Below the pieces are notes generated by a model. That model did not search any database, was not told the origin of the DNA, and saw only the letters and a list, made by a program, of their open reading frames with translations. The translations under genes and the position numbers were made by a program. A stretch of 64,000 nt of DNA from Polaribacter sp. Hel_I_88 (GTDB lineage Bacteria; Bacteroidota; Bacteroidia; Flavobacteriales; Flavobacteriaceae): the NCBI RefSeq assembly GCF_000687935.1, contig NZ_JHZZ01000001.1, positions 1,860,001 to 1,924,000 of the forward strand. Direction: 5' to 3'. Below, in pieces: positions 1-7,708 of this stretch. Each line of letters starts with the position of its first letter. The first letter of the stretch is position 1.

Positions 1-1145
1 AACAAAATCTGAAAAGTTGTTCCTTTGTCAATTTCTGACTTTTTAACGAAGATTTTTCCATTATGATAATCTTCTACAATTCGTTTTGAAAGCGATAAAC
101 CTAATCCCCAACCACGTTTTTTGGTGGTAAAACCAGGTTTAAATATTTGTTTAAATAATTTTTTAGGCATTCCTTTTCCTGTATCAGTAAGCGTAATTTT
201 TATTTTCTTTTGTTCGCTTTCAATTTGTAGGTTTAAATTTCCTTTTCCTAACATAGCATCAATACCATTTTTAATGAGATTTTCAATTACCCAACCAAAT
301 AATTCCGCGTTTAAATTTGTGTACAGTTCTTTGTCAGTAGCCGAAAATGAAAATGAAATTTGTTTAGAGCTTCTAGATTCTAAATAATCGAAAGCTTGTT
401 GTGTAATGGTTACAATATTTTGCTTTTTGAGTTCGGGTTTTGAGCCAATTTTAGAAAAACGGTTGGCAATGGTGTTTAACCTGTGAACATCTTTTTCAAT
501 TTCATGAATATAAGTTTCATCAACTTTTTCCATTTTTAAAATGGCAATCCAACCTAATAAAGATGATAAAGGTGTGCCTATTTGATGCGCAGTTTCTTTA
601 GCCATTCCTGTCCAAAGTTTGTTTGTTTCTGCAGCTTTGTTTGAGCTGTAGAACAAGTAAATAACCGCTAAAAACAACACTAAAATTAGTAATAAAGCTA
701 AAGGATAATAGGTAAGTTTGTCTAATAAAGCTGAATCTCTGTAATAAATATAGTCTGTTTTGCCTAAATAATCTACTTCAATAGGTTTGTTTTGATTCTT
801 CATTATTGCTAATTGTTCAGCCAAATATGTAGAATCGTTTTCTTTTTTAGGATCTAGATTGTTTGAGCCTTTTATAGCTCCATCAGCATCTACCAAAATA
901 AATGGAATATCTTTAGTTCTGCTGATAATATTTAAAGGAAGCCCAGAGATATTTTTATCTAAATCTGCCAAATTATCGGTTCTAAGCTCTTTAATGGCTT
1001 CACCATGAATCTCCATTTTTGCTCTTTCTGCCTGTTTAAATTTTTGAAAGAAAGTATAGGTATTCCAAAGAATTAAAGTAACAATTACAAGAGAAACCAG
1101 AATTGTAATTCGTTTGAATACTAAAGTGTTTGAGAAAATTTTCAT
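1..1145 (-). CDS. Membrane sensor histidine kinase (3' end cut by window edge)
   Basis: Translating the minus strand from the ATG at 1145 gives an open frame of at least 381 codons that leaves the window at the left. It has a membrane segment at about residues 13-32, a sensor region of about 115 residues, a second membrane segment at 148-166, then an H-box (ETAHQIGTPLSSLLGW, phospho-acceptor His about 187). The ATPase domain follows, with N-box NLIKNGIDAM, G1 box DTGKGMP and G2 box GWGLGLSLS. The kinase core is therefore almost complete and only the last few residues are missing. The partner response regulator is not in view and may lie to the left. The extracytoplasmic sensor part has no family I recognise, so the signal is unknown. 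Confidence 0.9.
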   Translation of the reverse strand, partial: MKIFSNTLVFKRITILVSLVIVTLILWNTYTFFQKFKQAERAKMEIHGEAIKELRTDNLADLDKNISGLPLNIISRTKDIPFILVDADGAIKGSNNLDPKKENDSTYLAEQLAIMKNQNKPIEVDYLGKTDYIYYRDSALLDKLTYYPLALLLILVLFLAVIYLFYSSNKAAETNKLWTGMAKETAHQIGTPLSSLLGWIAILKMEKVDETYIHEIEKDVHRLNTIANRFSKIGSKPELKKQNIVTITQQAFDYLESRSSKQISFSFSATDKELYTNLNAELFGWVIENLIKNGIDAMLGKGNLNLQIESEQKKIKITLTDTGKGMPKKLFKQIFKPGFTTKKRGWGLGLSLSKRIVEDYHNGKIFVKKSEIDKGTTFQIL

Positions 1146-1197
1146 TAAAAACAAATATAAAGATTTCTTGTATATAACTCATTTCAAGTTTTGATAG

Positions 1198-1205
1198 TAT
1201 CTTTG
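1198..1205 (+). promoter_or_regulatory. Putative -7 promoter element for the flavin reductase gene
   Basis: TATCTTTG matches the Bacteroidota -7 consensus TAnnTTTG exactly and lies about 135 bases before the flavin reductase start. No well-spaced -33 TTG is visible, so the assignment is tentative. Between it and the gene lies one copy of the CTCGATACAA repeat. Confidence 0.35.
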
Positions 1206-1272
1206 TTGCAACAAAAATTATTAGTCATTTCTCTTATTTTTGATATTTAACATAAATGAGTTTGTATTAAAA

Positions 1273-1323
1273 ACTTCTCGATACAATTTTCTCATAAAAT
1301 CGAAAATCACTCGAAGTGACATT
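1273..1323 (+). repeat. CTCGATACAA intergenic repeat, copy 1
   Basis: The segment begins CTCGATACAATTTT and ends AAAATCACTCGAAGTGACA. The same ends recur at 42483-42529 and, inverted, at 42555-42602, with a variable middle. It sits in the leader of the flavin reductase gene. The pattern is that of a small non-coding dispersed repeat. Confidence 0.6.
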
Positions 1324-1339
1324 TATCTAAATTTTAAAT

Positions 1340-2200
1340 ATGCTTTCTATAGATCCAAAAGAAATATCAACAGGAAAATTACATGGTTATTTATTAGGTG
1401 CAATTGCTCCAAGACCCATTGCGTTTGCAAGTACCATTGATGCTGAAGGAAACCCAAATTTATCTCCTTATTCGTTTTTTAATGTGTTTGGTTCAAATCC
1501 GCCAACATTAATATTTTCGCCAGCAAGAAGAGTAAGAGACAATACTATAAAACACACGTTAGAAAACGCTTTGGAAACAAAAGAAGTAGTTATAAATGTG
1601 GTAAATTATGACATTGTGCAACAAATGTCTTTAAGCTCTACAGAATATGCAAAAGGTGTAAATGAATTTGAAAAAGCAGGTTTTACAATGTTAAAATCGG
1701 ATAAAATAAAACCTTTTAGAGTTGCAGAATCTCCTGTACAATTTGAATGTAAAGTAAAAGATGTTATTTTTACAGGTGATGAAGGAGGAGCAGGGAATTT
1801 AATAGTTTGTGAGGTAGTAAAAATGCATATTTCTGATGCTGTTTTAGATGAAAATGGAGCGATTGATCAACATAAAATTGATTTGGTTGCAAGAGCTGGA
1901 GGAAGTTATTATACAAGAGCTAGAGATGGTTTTTTTGAAATTGATAAACCAATAGCTACTTTAGGAATTGGTGTTGATCAAATTCCTGCAGAAATTAGGA
2001 ACAGTACCATCCTTACAGGAAACAATTTGGGCATGTTAGGAAACGTAGAGCAATTGCCTTTAGATGAAACTGTTGATAACTTTGCGAAAGAACATCCGCA
2101 ATTTATTGGGTTAGAAACTACAAAAAAACATACATTTGCCCAAGATTTTTTAAGTAATAACGATGTAGAAAGTGCTTGGAAAGTACTTTTATTAAAATAA
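1340..2200 (+). CDS. Flavin reductase family protein (DIM6/NTAB type FMN-binding split barrel)
   Basis: A 286-residue cytosolic protein. The N-terminal half carries the conserved flavin reductase-like pattern: APRPIAFASTID, then NLSPYSFFNVFGSNPPTLIF, where the phosphate and isoalloxazine of FMN bind in this family. Family members reduce flavin with NAD(P)H or serve as the FMN-binding half of monooxygenases; the substrate here cannot be told. The last 80 residues are an extension typical of the long Bacteroidota form. The downstream DUF3127 gene starts five bases after the stop, so the two are probably co-transcribed. The ATG start follows directly on a repeat-containing leader. Confidence 0.9.
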   Translation: MLSIDPKEISTGKLHGYLLGAIAPRPIAFASTIDAEGNPNLSPYSFFNVFGSNPPTLIFSPARRVRDNTIKHTLENALETKEVVINVVNYDIVQQMSLSSTEYAKGVNEFEKAGFTMLKSDKIKPFRVAESPVQFECKVKDVIFTGDEGGAGNLIVCEVVKMHISDAVLDENGAIDQHKIDLVARAGGSYYTRARDGFFEIDKPIATLGIGVDQIPAEIRNSTILTGNNLGMLGNVEQLPLDETVDNFAKEHPQFIGLETTKKHTFAQDFLSNNDVESAWKVLLLK

Positions 2201-2205
2201 ATATT

Positions 2206-2574
2206 ATGGAAGTTATTGGTAAAGTAAAGTTAATTGGAGAAGTACAAACGTTTGGTGCAAACGGATTTAGAAAAAGAGAATTGGTTGTAACTACAGACGA
2301 TCAATATCCACAGATGATTATGATTGAATTTGTACAAGATAAAACAGATTTATTGAATAATTATAAAGTGGGGCAAGATGTAAAAGTTTCTATTAATTTA
2401 AGAGGTAGAGAATGGATCAATCCACAAGGAGAAGCTAAGTATTTTAACTCTATACAAGGTTGGAGAATTGAAGGTATTTCTGGAGGAGCATCTGCACAAA
2501 ACTTACCACCTGTAGATCAATTTGAGCCAGCATCTAACGTTTCTGATGATGAGCCAGATGATTTACCATTTTAA
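2206..2574 (+). CDS. DUF3127 domain-containing protein
   Basis: A 122-residue protein recognised by the DUF3127 pattern: MEVIGKVKLIGEVQTFG, then KRELVVTTDDQYPQ, VSINLRGREW and an acidic tail ending DDEPDDLPF. The fold is probably OB-like, and the acidic, proline-ending tail resembles that of single-stranded DNA-binding proteins, which use such tails to recruit partners. That link is an inference from the tail and the size. An upstream in-frame start exists but would overlap the flavin reductase gene by 25 bases, so the ATG beginning MEVIGK is preferred. A strong terminator follows. Confidence 0.85.
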   Translation: MEVIGKVKLIGEVQTFGANGFRKRELVVTTDDQYPQMIMIEFVQDKTDLLNNYKVGQDVKVSINLRGREWINPQGEAKYFNSIQGWRIEGISGGASAQNLPPVDQFEPASNVSDDEPDDLPF

Positions 2575-2611
2575 TATAGACATTAGTTTCTTGACTATAG
2601 TCGATAGTAAT

Positions 2612-2649
2612 AAAAAGAGTGCAATTTTAATGAAAATTGCACTCTTTTT
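2612..2649. terminator. Bidirectional intrinsic terminator
   Basis: A perfect 17-bp stem (left arm AAAAAGAGTGCAATTTT) with a 4-base loop. The A/T ends give a U tract on both strands. It lies between the convergent DUF3127 and DUF1456 genes. Confidence 0.9.
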
Positions 2650-2671
2650 ATTTTTGTTTAAACTCTAAAGT

Positions 2672-2911
2672 CTATTTCTTCTTTTCTGGCATTGGTCCAC
2701 GTAAATGCACAACTAAACCGTTTAAAAAATTACGTAAAAATTGATCTCCACATTCTACATATTTTGGGTGATCTTCTGCTCTAAAAATAGCACCTAATTC
2801 CGCTTTTGATACTTTAAAATCTACCAAAGCACAAATTTCTATAATATCTGTATCACGTAATTTATGTGCTACTCTTAATTTTTTGAAAATATCATTATTA
2901 CTTAATCCCAT
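2672..2911 (-). CDS. DUF1456 family protein (single-repeat form)
   Basis: A 79-residue protein matching one DUF1456 unit: SNNDIFKKLRVAHKLRDTDI, then FKVSKAELGAIFR, EDHPKYVECGDQFLRNFLNG. The E. coli relative YehS carries two such units in about 156 residues; this protein has only one, which is usual in flavobacteria. The function is unknown. It stands alone between a terminator and the VTT membrane protein gene, whose start lies upstream on the same strand. Confidence 0.9.
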   Translation of the reverse strand: MGLSNNDIFKKLRVAHKLRDTDIIEICALVDFKVSKAELGAIFRAEDHPKYVECGDQFLRNFLNGLVVHLRGPMPEKKK

Positions 2912-2965
2912 ATTATAAATATACGTTTTTTAGTGATACTATTAAAGTTGATAAACTATGTAAAG

Positions 2966-3595
2966 TTAATCTACTACTTGAAAAATGGCCCAAGCATAAG
3001 CCGCAAATCTAGCAAATCGAAAAAGCCCAAAAAAGACTACATTTCTAAAAGGATATTTGATCATTCCTGCAGCTAAACAAGCAATTGAAAAAGGTAGAGG
3101 TAATAATGCCCCAACTAAAATTAAAAAACCTCCCCATTTTCGAGTGTTTTTTAAATTTGCAGCCATTTTTACTTCTAAATATTCTTTAAGTGATTTTATT
3201 TTTAAAGCTGTTTTTCCAATAAAATAAGAAACCAAACCTCCTAAATAAGACAACGTAGCTAAAATTGATAGGTTTATTATAGGACTTTCCGTTTTTCCAG
3301 ACCAAGCAATAAAAATTTCTGGAGGAACTAACCCCAGCAAAGTTTCGGAAACGAAAAAAGTTATTAAAATACCGGTTTTAGAAAATGTCTCTGTAATTGT
3401 TTCTAAACCTTCATTAATATCATATACATATTTATTAAAAAGAAACACGCCAATAACAACCAAAACAATTGGAATAAATGCTTTTTTTACGCTTTCCCAA
3501 ACAAATAAATAAAAGCCAGTTCTCCCATAATAATTATGGAGTCTTTTACCTATAAATTCAGTATTTTTCTTTCTTTTTTTGCGCTTTTTTTCCAA
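2966..3595 (-). CDS. VTT-domain (DedA/YqaA-like) membrane protein
   Basis: A 209-residue inner-membrane protein. A lysine/arginine-rich N-terminus (EKKRKKRKK) precedes membrane segments at about residues 38-56, 75-95, 105-125, 155-175 and 185-205. The glycine- and proline-containing stretch GGFLILVGALLPLPFSIACLAAG resembles the re-entrant segment of VTT/DedA proteins, a family linked to lipid carrier or phospholipid transport. The family assignment is by pattern only, and the substrate cannot be inferred. It may be co-transcribed with the downstream DUF1456 gene 54 bases away. Confidence 0.75.
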   Translation of the reverse strand: MEKKRKKRKKNTEFIGKRLHNYYGRTGFYLFVWESVKKAFIPIVLVVIGVFLFNKYVYDINEGLETITETFSKTGILITFFVSETLLGLVPPEIFIAWSGKTESPIINLSILATLSYLGGLVSYFIGKTALKIKSLKEYLEVKMAANLKNTRKWGGFLILVGALLPLPFSIACLAAGMIKYPFRNVVFFGLFRFARFAAYAWAIFQVVD

Positions 3596-3715
3596 GAAAC
3601 TTTTTATTTTGTTTAATTTACAAAAATACTAACAATAATCTTATCTTTTAAACTAAATGATAGTTTAACGGATTTTTAATAATTTACTACATTCGCATAA
3701 AAATATACAAAAAAA

Positions 3716-4342
3716 GTGATTTGGCTTTCAGATAAAATAGAATTTCCAGCATATAAATTTACAACTAAAGATGGTATTTTGGCTTTGGGTGGAGATTTGT
3801 CATCAGAAAGATTAATTCATGCCTACAAAAATGGAATTTTTCCTTGGTTTTCAGAAGATGATCCTATTGTTTGGTATTGTCCTCATAAAAGAATGGTTTT
3901 ATATCCAAAGGATTTAAAAGTATCAAAATCCATGCGAAAATTCATCAACAAAAACGAGTTTACGATTACAGAAAATACGGCTTTTGAAGAAGTAATTTAT
4001 AATTGTAAAAACATTGAAAGAGGAGATGGTTTTGGTACTTGGATTACAGATGAAATGGAACAAGCTTTCATCAACCTGCATAAAAATGGGGTTGCAAAAT
4101 CTATAGAGGTTTGGTTTGACAACAAATTAGTGGGTGGTTTGTATGGATTAGAAATTAATAATATTTTTTGTGGAGAAAGTATGTTTAGCAAAGTTTCTAA
4201 TGCCTCAAAATTGGCGTTTATTCATCTATCAAAAAATAAAAATTACAAATTAATAGATTGCCAAATATATAATGAACATTTGGCAAGTTTAGGTGCCAAA
4301 GAAATTGATAGAGATTTGTTTTTAGAGATTTTGAAAAACTAA
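3716..4342 (+). CDS. aat: Leucyl/phenylalanyl-tRNA--protein transferase
   Basis: A 208-residue cytosolic enzyme that adds Leu or Phe from aminoacyl-tRNA to proteins with N-terminal Lys or Arg, marking them for ClpS/ClpAP degradation. Signature segments are ILALGGDLSSERLIHAYKNG, IFPWFSEDDPIVWYCPHKRM, GLYGLEINNIFCGESMFS and the C-terminal LIDCQIYNEHLASLGA. The length is normal for the family. The start is GTG; no ATG lies nearby in frame and the N-terminus IWLSDKIEFP aligns with the family start. A terminator follows about 40 bases after the stop. Confidence 0.95.
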   Translation: MIWLSDKIEFPAYKFTTKDGILALGGDLSSERLIHAYKNGIFPWFSEDDPIVWYCPHKRMVLYPKDLKVSKSMRKFINKNEFTITENTAFEEVIYNCKNIERGDGFGTWITDEMEQAFINLHKNGVAKSIEVWFDNKLVGGLYGLEINNIFCGESMFSKVSNASKLAFIHLSKNKNYKLIDCQIYNEHLASLGAKEIDRDLFLEILKN

Positions 4343-4382
4343 TTTTTGCTGTTCTTTTTTGATATTTAAAAAGTAAGTCCAA

Positions 4383-4415
4383 AAAAAAAGACTTTCTTGA
4401 GGAAAGTCTTTTTTT
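4383..4415. terminator. Bidirectional intrinsic terminator
   Basis: Stem GACTTTC/GAAAGTC with a 5-base loop, extended by A7/T7 runs on either side. It lies between the convergent aat and OmpA-like genes and can serve both. Confidence 0.85.
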
Positions 4416-4435
4416 AAGATTATACAAACTAAAAA

Positions 4436-5284
4436 TTAGTTAGCATCTTGCTCTAATAAATCAAAAAACTGATTTAGTTTAGGCATAATGATAATTTTTG
4501 TTCTTCTGTTTATAGATTTATTTTCAGCAGAATCGTTTGGTGCTAATGGCACATATTGACTTCTACCAGCTGCAATTAATCTCTCTGGAGTTACTCCATA
4601 TTTATACTGTAAAATTCTTGTGATTGAAGTTGCTCTTAAAGCAGATAAATCCCAGTTATCTTGAATTATATTTCTTTTAATTGGTGTAGAATCTGTATGC
4701 CCTTCAATCATCACATCCATTTTAGGTTGATCCTTAATTACCTTTGCAATTTTTTCTAAAACAGTGTATGCTTTATCAGTTACGTTATAACTACCGCTTT
4801 TAAATAATAATTTATCAGAAATAGAGATAAAAACAACTGTTTTTTCGACATTTACAGTAATATCTTCATCTTGAATGCCATCAGTTAAATTTTTAGTTAA
4901 GTGATATTTTATAGCTAGATTAATAGAATCTTTCTGCGTCATTGCTTGTCTAATTCCATTAATATACTTGTCTTTTTCATTTAACTGAGAAATTACAGTT
5001 TTAATGTTGTCAGAAGAAGATTGCGTTAAAACAGTTAAGTTTTCAACTTGTTTCAAAGCTGTTTTTTTATCTTCTTTTAAAGAACTAATTTGCTCTCCAA
5101 GAGCATTTAATTTAGCTTCTTGCTTTTCTTTTTCTATTAAGTATTTTTGTAAGGTAGTTTCTACTGTTAATAGTTCTTCTTTAGTCTGAGAATTGTTAGC
5201 TTCTAACTGCGCATATTTCTTTTTAGAAACACAAGAAGTTACAAGGATTAAAGAAAATAGTACTAATATTGATGCTTTTTTCAT
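4436..5284 (-). CDS. OmpA-family peptidoglycan-binding lipoprotein
   Basis: A 282-residue envelope protein. A lipoprotein signal peptide (MKKASILVLFSLILVTSC, lipobox ending at Cys18) is followed by a long coiled coil at about residues 25-115 and a C-terminal OmpA domain. The OmpA domain shows VMIEGHTDSTPIKRN, NWDLSALRATSI and NRRTKIIIMPKL, the residues that hold diaminopimelate of peptidoglycan. It likely tethers the outer membrane to the wall. The start is the ATG beginning MKKAS; the codon seven positions upstream is TTG and would add residues before the signal peptide. Confidence 0.93.
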   Translation of the reverse strand: MKKASILVLFSLILVTSCVSKKKYAQLEANNSQTKEELLTVETTLQKYLIEKEKQEAKLNALGEQISSLKEDKKTALKQVENLTVLTQSSSDNIKTVISQLNEKDKYINGIRQAMTQKDSINLAIKYHLTKNLTDGIQDEDITVNVEKTVVFISISDKLLFKSGSYNVTDKAYTVLEKIAKVIKDQPKMDVMIEGHTDSTPIKRNIIQDNWDLSALRATSITRILQYKYGVTPERLIAAGRSQYVPLAPNDSAENKSINRRTKIIIMPKLNQFFDLLEQDAN

Positions 5285-5309
5285 TTTTTTTATAATTAAA
5301 TTCAAGCAA

Positions 5310-5317
5310 CAAATTTA
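5310..5317 (-). promoter_or_regulatory. Putative -7 promoter element for the OmpA-like gene
   Basis: On the minus strand TAAATTTG matches TAnnTTTG and lies about 26 bases before the start codon. A TTG lies 14 bases further upstream, which is shorter than the usual spacing. Confidence 0.35.
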
Positions 5318-5373
5318 ACAAAATAGACATACAATAAGCATAATAAATAGGATTTTATGAAAACTTTATATGC

Positions 5374-5381
5374 TATTTTTG
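5374..5381 (+). promoter_or_regulatory. Putative -7 promoter element for apbE
   Basis: TATTTTTG matches TAnnTTTG and lies 18 bases before the apbE ATG, leaving a very short leader. No clear -33 element is seen. Confidence 0.35.
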
Positions 5382-5399
5382 TAAAAAACTACCATAATT

Positions 5400-6380
5400 A
5401 TGAAAACTATAAAAACTATCCTATTTTATTCATTTTTATTGACTTTTATTGCATGTAAACAGTCTTCTATTAAAAAGGATTTTGTTTTAAAAGGCTTTGT
5501 TTTTGGTACTACTTATAAAATAACGTATTTAAACGCCGATAAAAATTACAAAAAATCTTTAGATAGTCTTTTCTTATTGGTAAATAATTCAGTGTCTACT
5601 TATATGGAAACTTCGGATATTTCTCAAATAAATCAAGGAAATACTAGTATTTCTATTGATGAAATATTTACGGAAGTCTTTAAAAAATCTAAAAAAATAT
5701 ATAAAGAAACTGATGGGTTTTTCGACCCAACTGTTGGAAATTTAGTGAATGCTTATGGCTTTGGACCTAAAAACGAAATGTTAAATTTAACAGATATTGA
5801 GGTTTTTGAACAAATGCAATTTGTTGGTTTGGATAAAGTAAAACTTGTGAATGGTGAAATTGTAAAAGAACATCCTAACGTTTATTTAGATTTTAATTCG
5901 ATTGCTAAAGGTTTTGGGATTGATGTAATTGCACGTTTTTTTAATGATAAAAATATTGATAGTTATTTGATAGAAATTGGTGGAGAGATTAGAGCAAAAG
6001 GAACCAAGAAAAATGATGAACCTTGGATTATTAAATTGGTGAATCCTGTGGATGTAGAAAATGGTTTTAAGGTGATTAATTTGTCTGATAAATCGATGGC
6101 AACTTCTGGCAACTATAGAAAATTCAGAGTTTCTGAAGATGGAAAAAAATATGTTCATACTGTCAATCCAAAAACAGGTTTTGCAACAGAAAGTAACTTG
6201 TTAAGTGCTTCTGTAATTGGTGCTGTAGACTGTGCAGATGTAGATGCGTATGCTACTGCGTTTATGGCAATGGGTTTAGAAAAAACCAAAGAGTTTTTAA
6301 AAAATAATAACGAATTAAAAGTGATTCTTATCTATCTGAATAAGAATGGAGATTTAGAGGAATATAGCACTTATAAGTAG
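5400..6380 (+). CDS. apbE: FAD:protein FMN transferase (lipoprotein)
   Basis: A 326-residue periplasmic lipoprotein (signal peptide and lipobox TFIAC, Cys19). ApbE uses FAD to attach FMN to a threonine of partner proteins such as NqrB, NqrC and RnfG. Family marks are FGTTYKITY near the N-terminus, FDPTVGNLVNAYGFG, DFNSIAKGFGIDVIA, YLIEIGGEIRAKG, SMATSGNYR and the metal-site segment HTVNPKTGF. Length and order of motifs are those of a complete enzyme. Target flavoproteins are not in the window. It converges on the methyltransferase gene. Confidence 0.95.
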   Translation: MKTIKTILFYSFLLTFIACKQSSIKKDFVLKGFVFGTTYKITYLNADKNYKKSLDSLFLLVNNSVSTYMETSDISQINQGNTSISIDEIFTEVFKKSKKIYKETDGFFDPTVGNLVNAYGFGPKNEMLNLTDIEVFEQMQFVGLDKVKLVNGEIVKEHPNVYLDFNSIAKGFGIDVIARFFNDKNIDSYLIEIGGEIRAKGTKKNDEPWIIKLVNPVDVENGFKVINLSDKSMATSGNYRKFRVSEDGKKYVHTVNPKTGFATESNLLSASVIGAVDCADVDAYATAFMAMGLEKTKEFLKNNNELKVILIYLNKNGDLEEYSTYK

Positions 6381-6413
6381 TTTTAAGGTGATAAAAAGTT
6401 TCAAGAATTCAAG

Positions 6414-7199
6414 TTACAACTTATAACAAACAGGTAAAATTTCGCCTTTCATCAAACAAAAACGGTTTAATATTTCTTCGGATATCTTTTTGGTGTAGTC
6501 AATTTCATCAACCTTAAAACCAACAGATCGTAGTTTGTTAAAATAGTCGAGTCCATACACTCTTACATGATCATATTGCCCGAAAATTTTGGCACGTTCT
6601 TTTTTATCGGTAATAGAATCGTCTTCAAAAGTTGTTTTTCTTGATGTATCTTGTGGAATCTGAAAAATACCAAATCCACCTTTTTTGAGCACTCTATACA
6701 ATTCCTGCATGGCTTTTTTATCATCTGGAATATGCTCTAAAACATGATTGCAAAAAATTACATCGTAAGAATTATCAGCAAAAGGTAGATCGCAAATATC
6801 TGCTTTTACATCTGCAATCGGACTTTCTAAATCAGATGTTGTGTAGTCTAAATTTTTTTGTTTTCTAAAAATATCTAAAAAACATTGTTCAGGTGCAATG
6901 TGTAATACTTTTAGTTTCTCTTTGGATGTAAAAAAATCAGTTTCATCCTTTAAAAATAACCACATTAATCGATGCCTCTCTAAAGATAATGTTGATGGGG
7001 AAAGCGCGTTTTCTCGTTGTTTTCCATATCCATAAGGTAAAAATTTACGAAAAGATTTTCCATCAATAGGATCTGTAAATTTATCGCCTTTTAAAGTTAA
7101 TGCTATTACTGGACGCACCAAATAACTAACCTTTATAAGCAAAGGTCTTGGTATTGTATTAAGAATTTTTTTGAAAATTTTATTTGACACAGATTTCAC
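6414..7199 (-). CDS. Class I SAM-dependent methyltransferase
   Basis: A 261-residue protein of methyltransferase type 11. The S-adenosylmethionine site is unusual at motif I (LHIAPEQCFLDIF instead of the glycine-rich loop), followed by acidic TTSDLE, motif IV YDVIFCNHVLEHIPDD and post-motif ELYRVLKKGGF. The N-terminal 60 residues, with RPVIALTLKGDKFTDPIDG and FLPYGYGKQRENALSPSTLS, are typical of a flavobacterial subfamily of unknown substrate. The frame opens after a stop with GTG AAA TCT GTG, so the start is GTG at 7199 or 7190. Both lie inside an inverted repeat shared with the other side of the GxxExxY gene, meaning the repeat supplies the start. Confidence 0.9.
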   Translation of the reverse strand: MKSVSNKIFKKILNTIPRPLLIKVSYLVRPVIALTLKGDKFTDPIDGKSFRKFLPYGYGKQRENALSPSTLSLERHRLMWLFLKDETDFFTSKEKLKVLHIAPEQCFLDIFRKQKNLDYTTSDLESPIADVKADICDLPFADNSYDVIFCNHVLEHIPDDKKAMQELYRVLKKGGFGIFQIPQDTSRKTTFEDDSITDKKERAKIFGQYDHVRVYGLDYFNKLRSVGFKVDEIDYTKKISEEILNRFCLMKGEILPVCYKL

Positions 7200-7213
7200 G
7201 GATTTTCACTGAT
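7184..7213 (-). repeat. Inverted repeat flanking the GxxExxY gene, left copy
   Basis: Read on the minus strand, this copy and the right copy share a 27-base core (GTGAAAATCYGTGAAATCT plus GTGTCAAA) with one mismatch. This copy contains the start codons of the methyltransferase gene. Confidence 0.85.
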
Positions 7214-7266
7214 AATTACTTTCATAATTTCATAGGTAAAGATTATAAAAATTTACCAAGTCAATA

Positions 7267-7641
7267 TTATAAAATTACTCTTTTGTACTTTAAACTATCT
7301 TCACCAAAGTTAATTAATAAACCGATTCTTAATTTTGAAACAGCTAAATAATTTAAAGTTTGTTTTACATGAGAATCCGTTAAACAACGAATAGCTTTTA
7401 TTTCTAAAACGATGTTACCATTAATTATAAAGTCTACCCTATATTTATGAGGAAGAATATTCCCTTTGTATGTAATATTAAATGTTTTCTCTTTTGAATA
7501 TTCAATATTATTATTTATAAATTCTATTTCTAAGGCATCACTATAAACTACTTCACTAAATCCTTTTCCTAATTGGTTATGAACTTCCATACAAATTCCA
7601 ATAATTTTATATGTATCTTCTTTATAAAGTAGACTGTTCAT
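7267..7641 (-). CDS. GxxExxY protein (PD-(D/E)XK nuclease-like)
   Basis: A 124-residue protein with the defining motif GKGFSEVVY (G-x-x-E-x-x-Y), preceded by IIGICMEVHNQLG and followed by YRVDFIINGNIVLEIKAI. The D...E-x-K arrangement of that last segment is the PD-(D/E)XK nuclease core. GxxExxY genes occur singly or in many copies in Bacteroidota, Planctomycetes and cyanobacteria, often beside short repeats; the biological role is unknown. Here the gene is bracketed by inverted copies of one 27-base repeat, which suggests movement as a small cassette. It looks intact. Confidence 0.92.
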   Translation of the reverse strand: MNSLLYKEDTYKIIGICMEVHNQLGKGFSEVVYSDALEIEFINNNIEYSKEKTFNITYKGNILPHKYRVDFIINGNIVLEIKAIRCLTDSHVKQTLNYLAVSKLRIGLLINFGEDSLKYKRVIL

Positions 7642-7658
7642 AATATTTAATTATTTAA

Positions 7659-7690
7659 TTCGTGAAAATCTGTGAAATCTGTGTCAAAAT
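7659..7690 (+). repeat. Inverted repeat flanking the GxxExxY gene, right copy
   Basis: Carries CGTGAAAATCTGTGAAATCT followed by GTGTCAAAAT, inverted relative to the left copy 450 bases away. Together they enclose only the GxxExxY gene. Confidence 0.85.
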
Positions 7691-7708
7691 TTATCAGATA
7701 AAATCTCT

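Noticed and set aside
7184..7690. Insertion sequence
   Set aside because: The inverted repeats enclose only a nuclease-like GxxExxY gene; no transposase, and I could not identify a target duplication.
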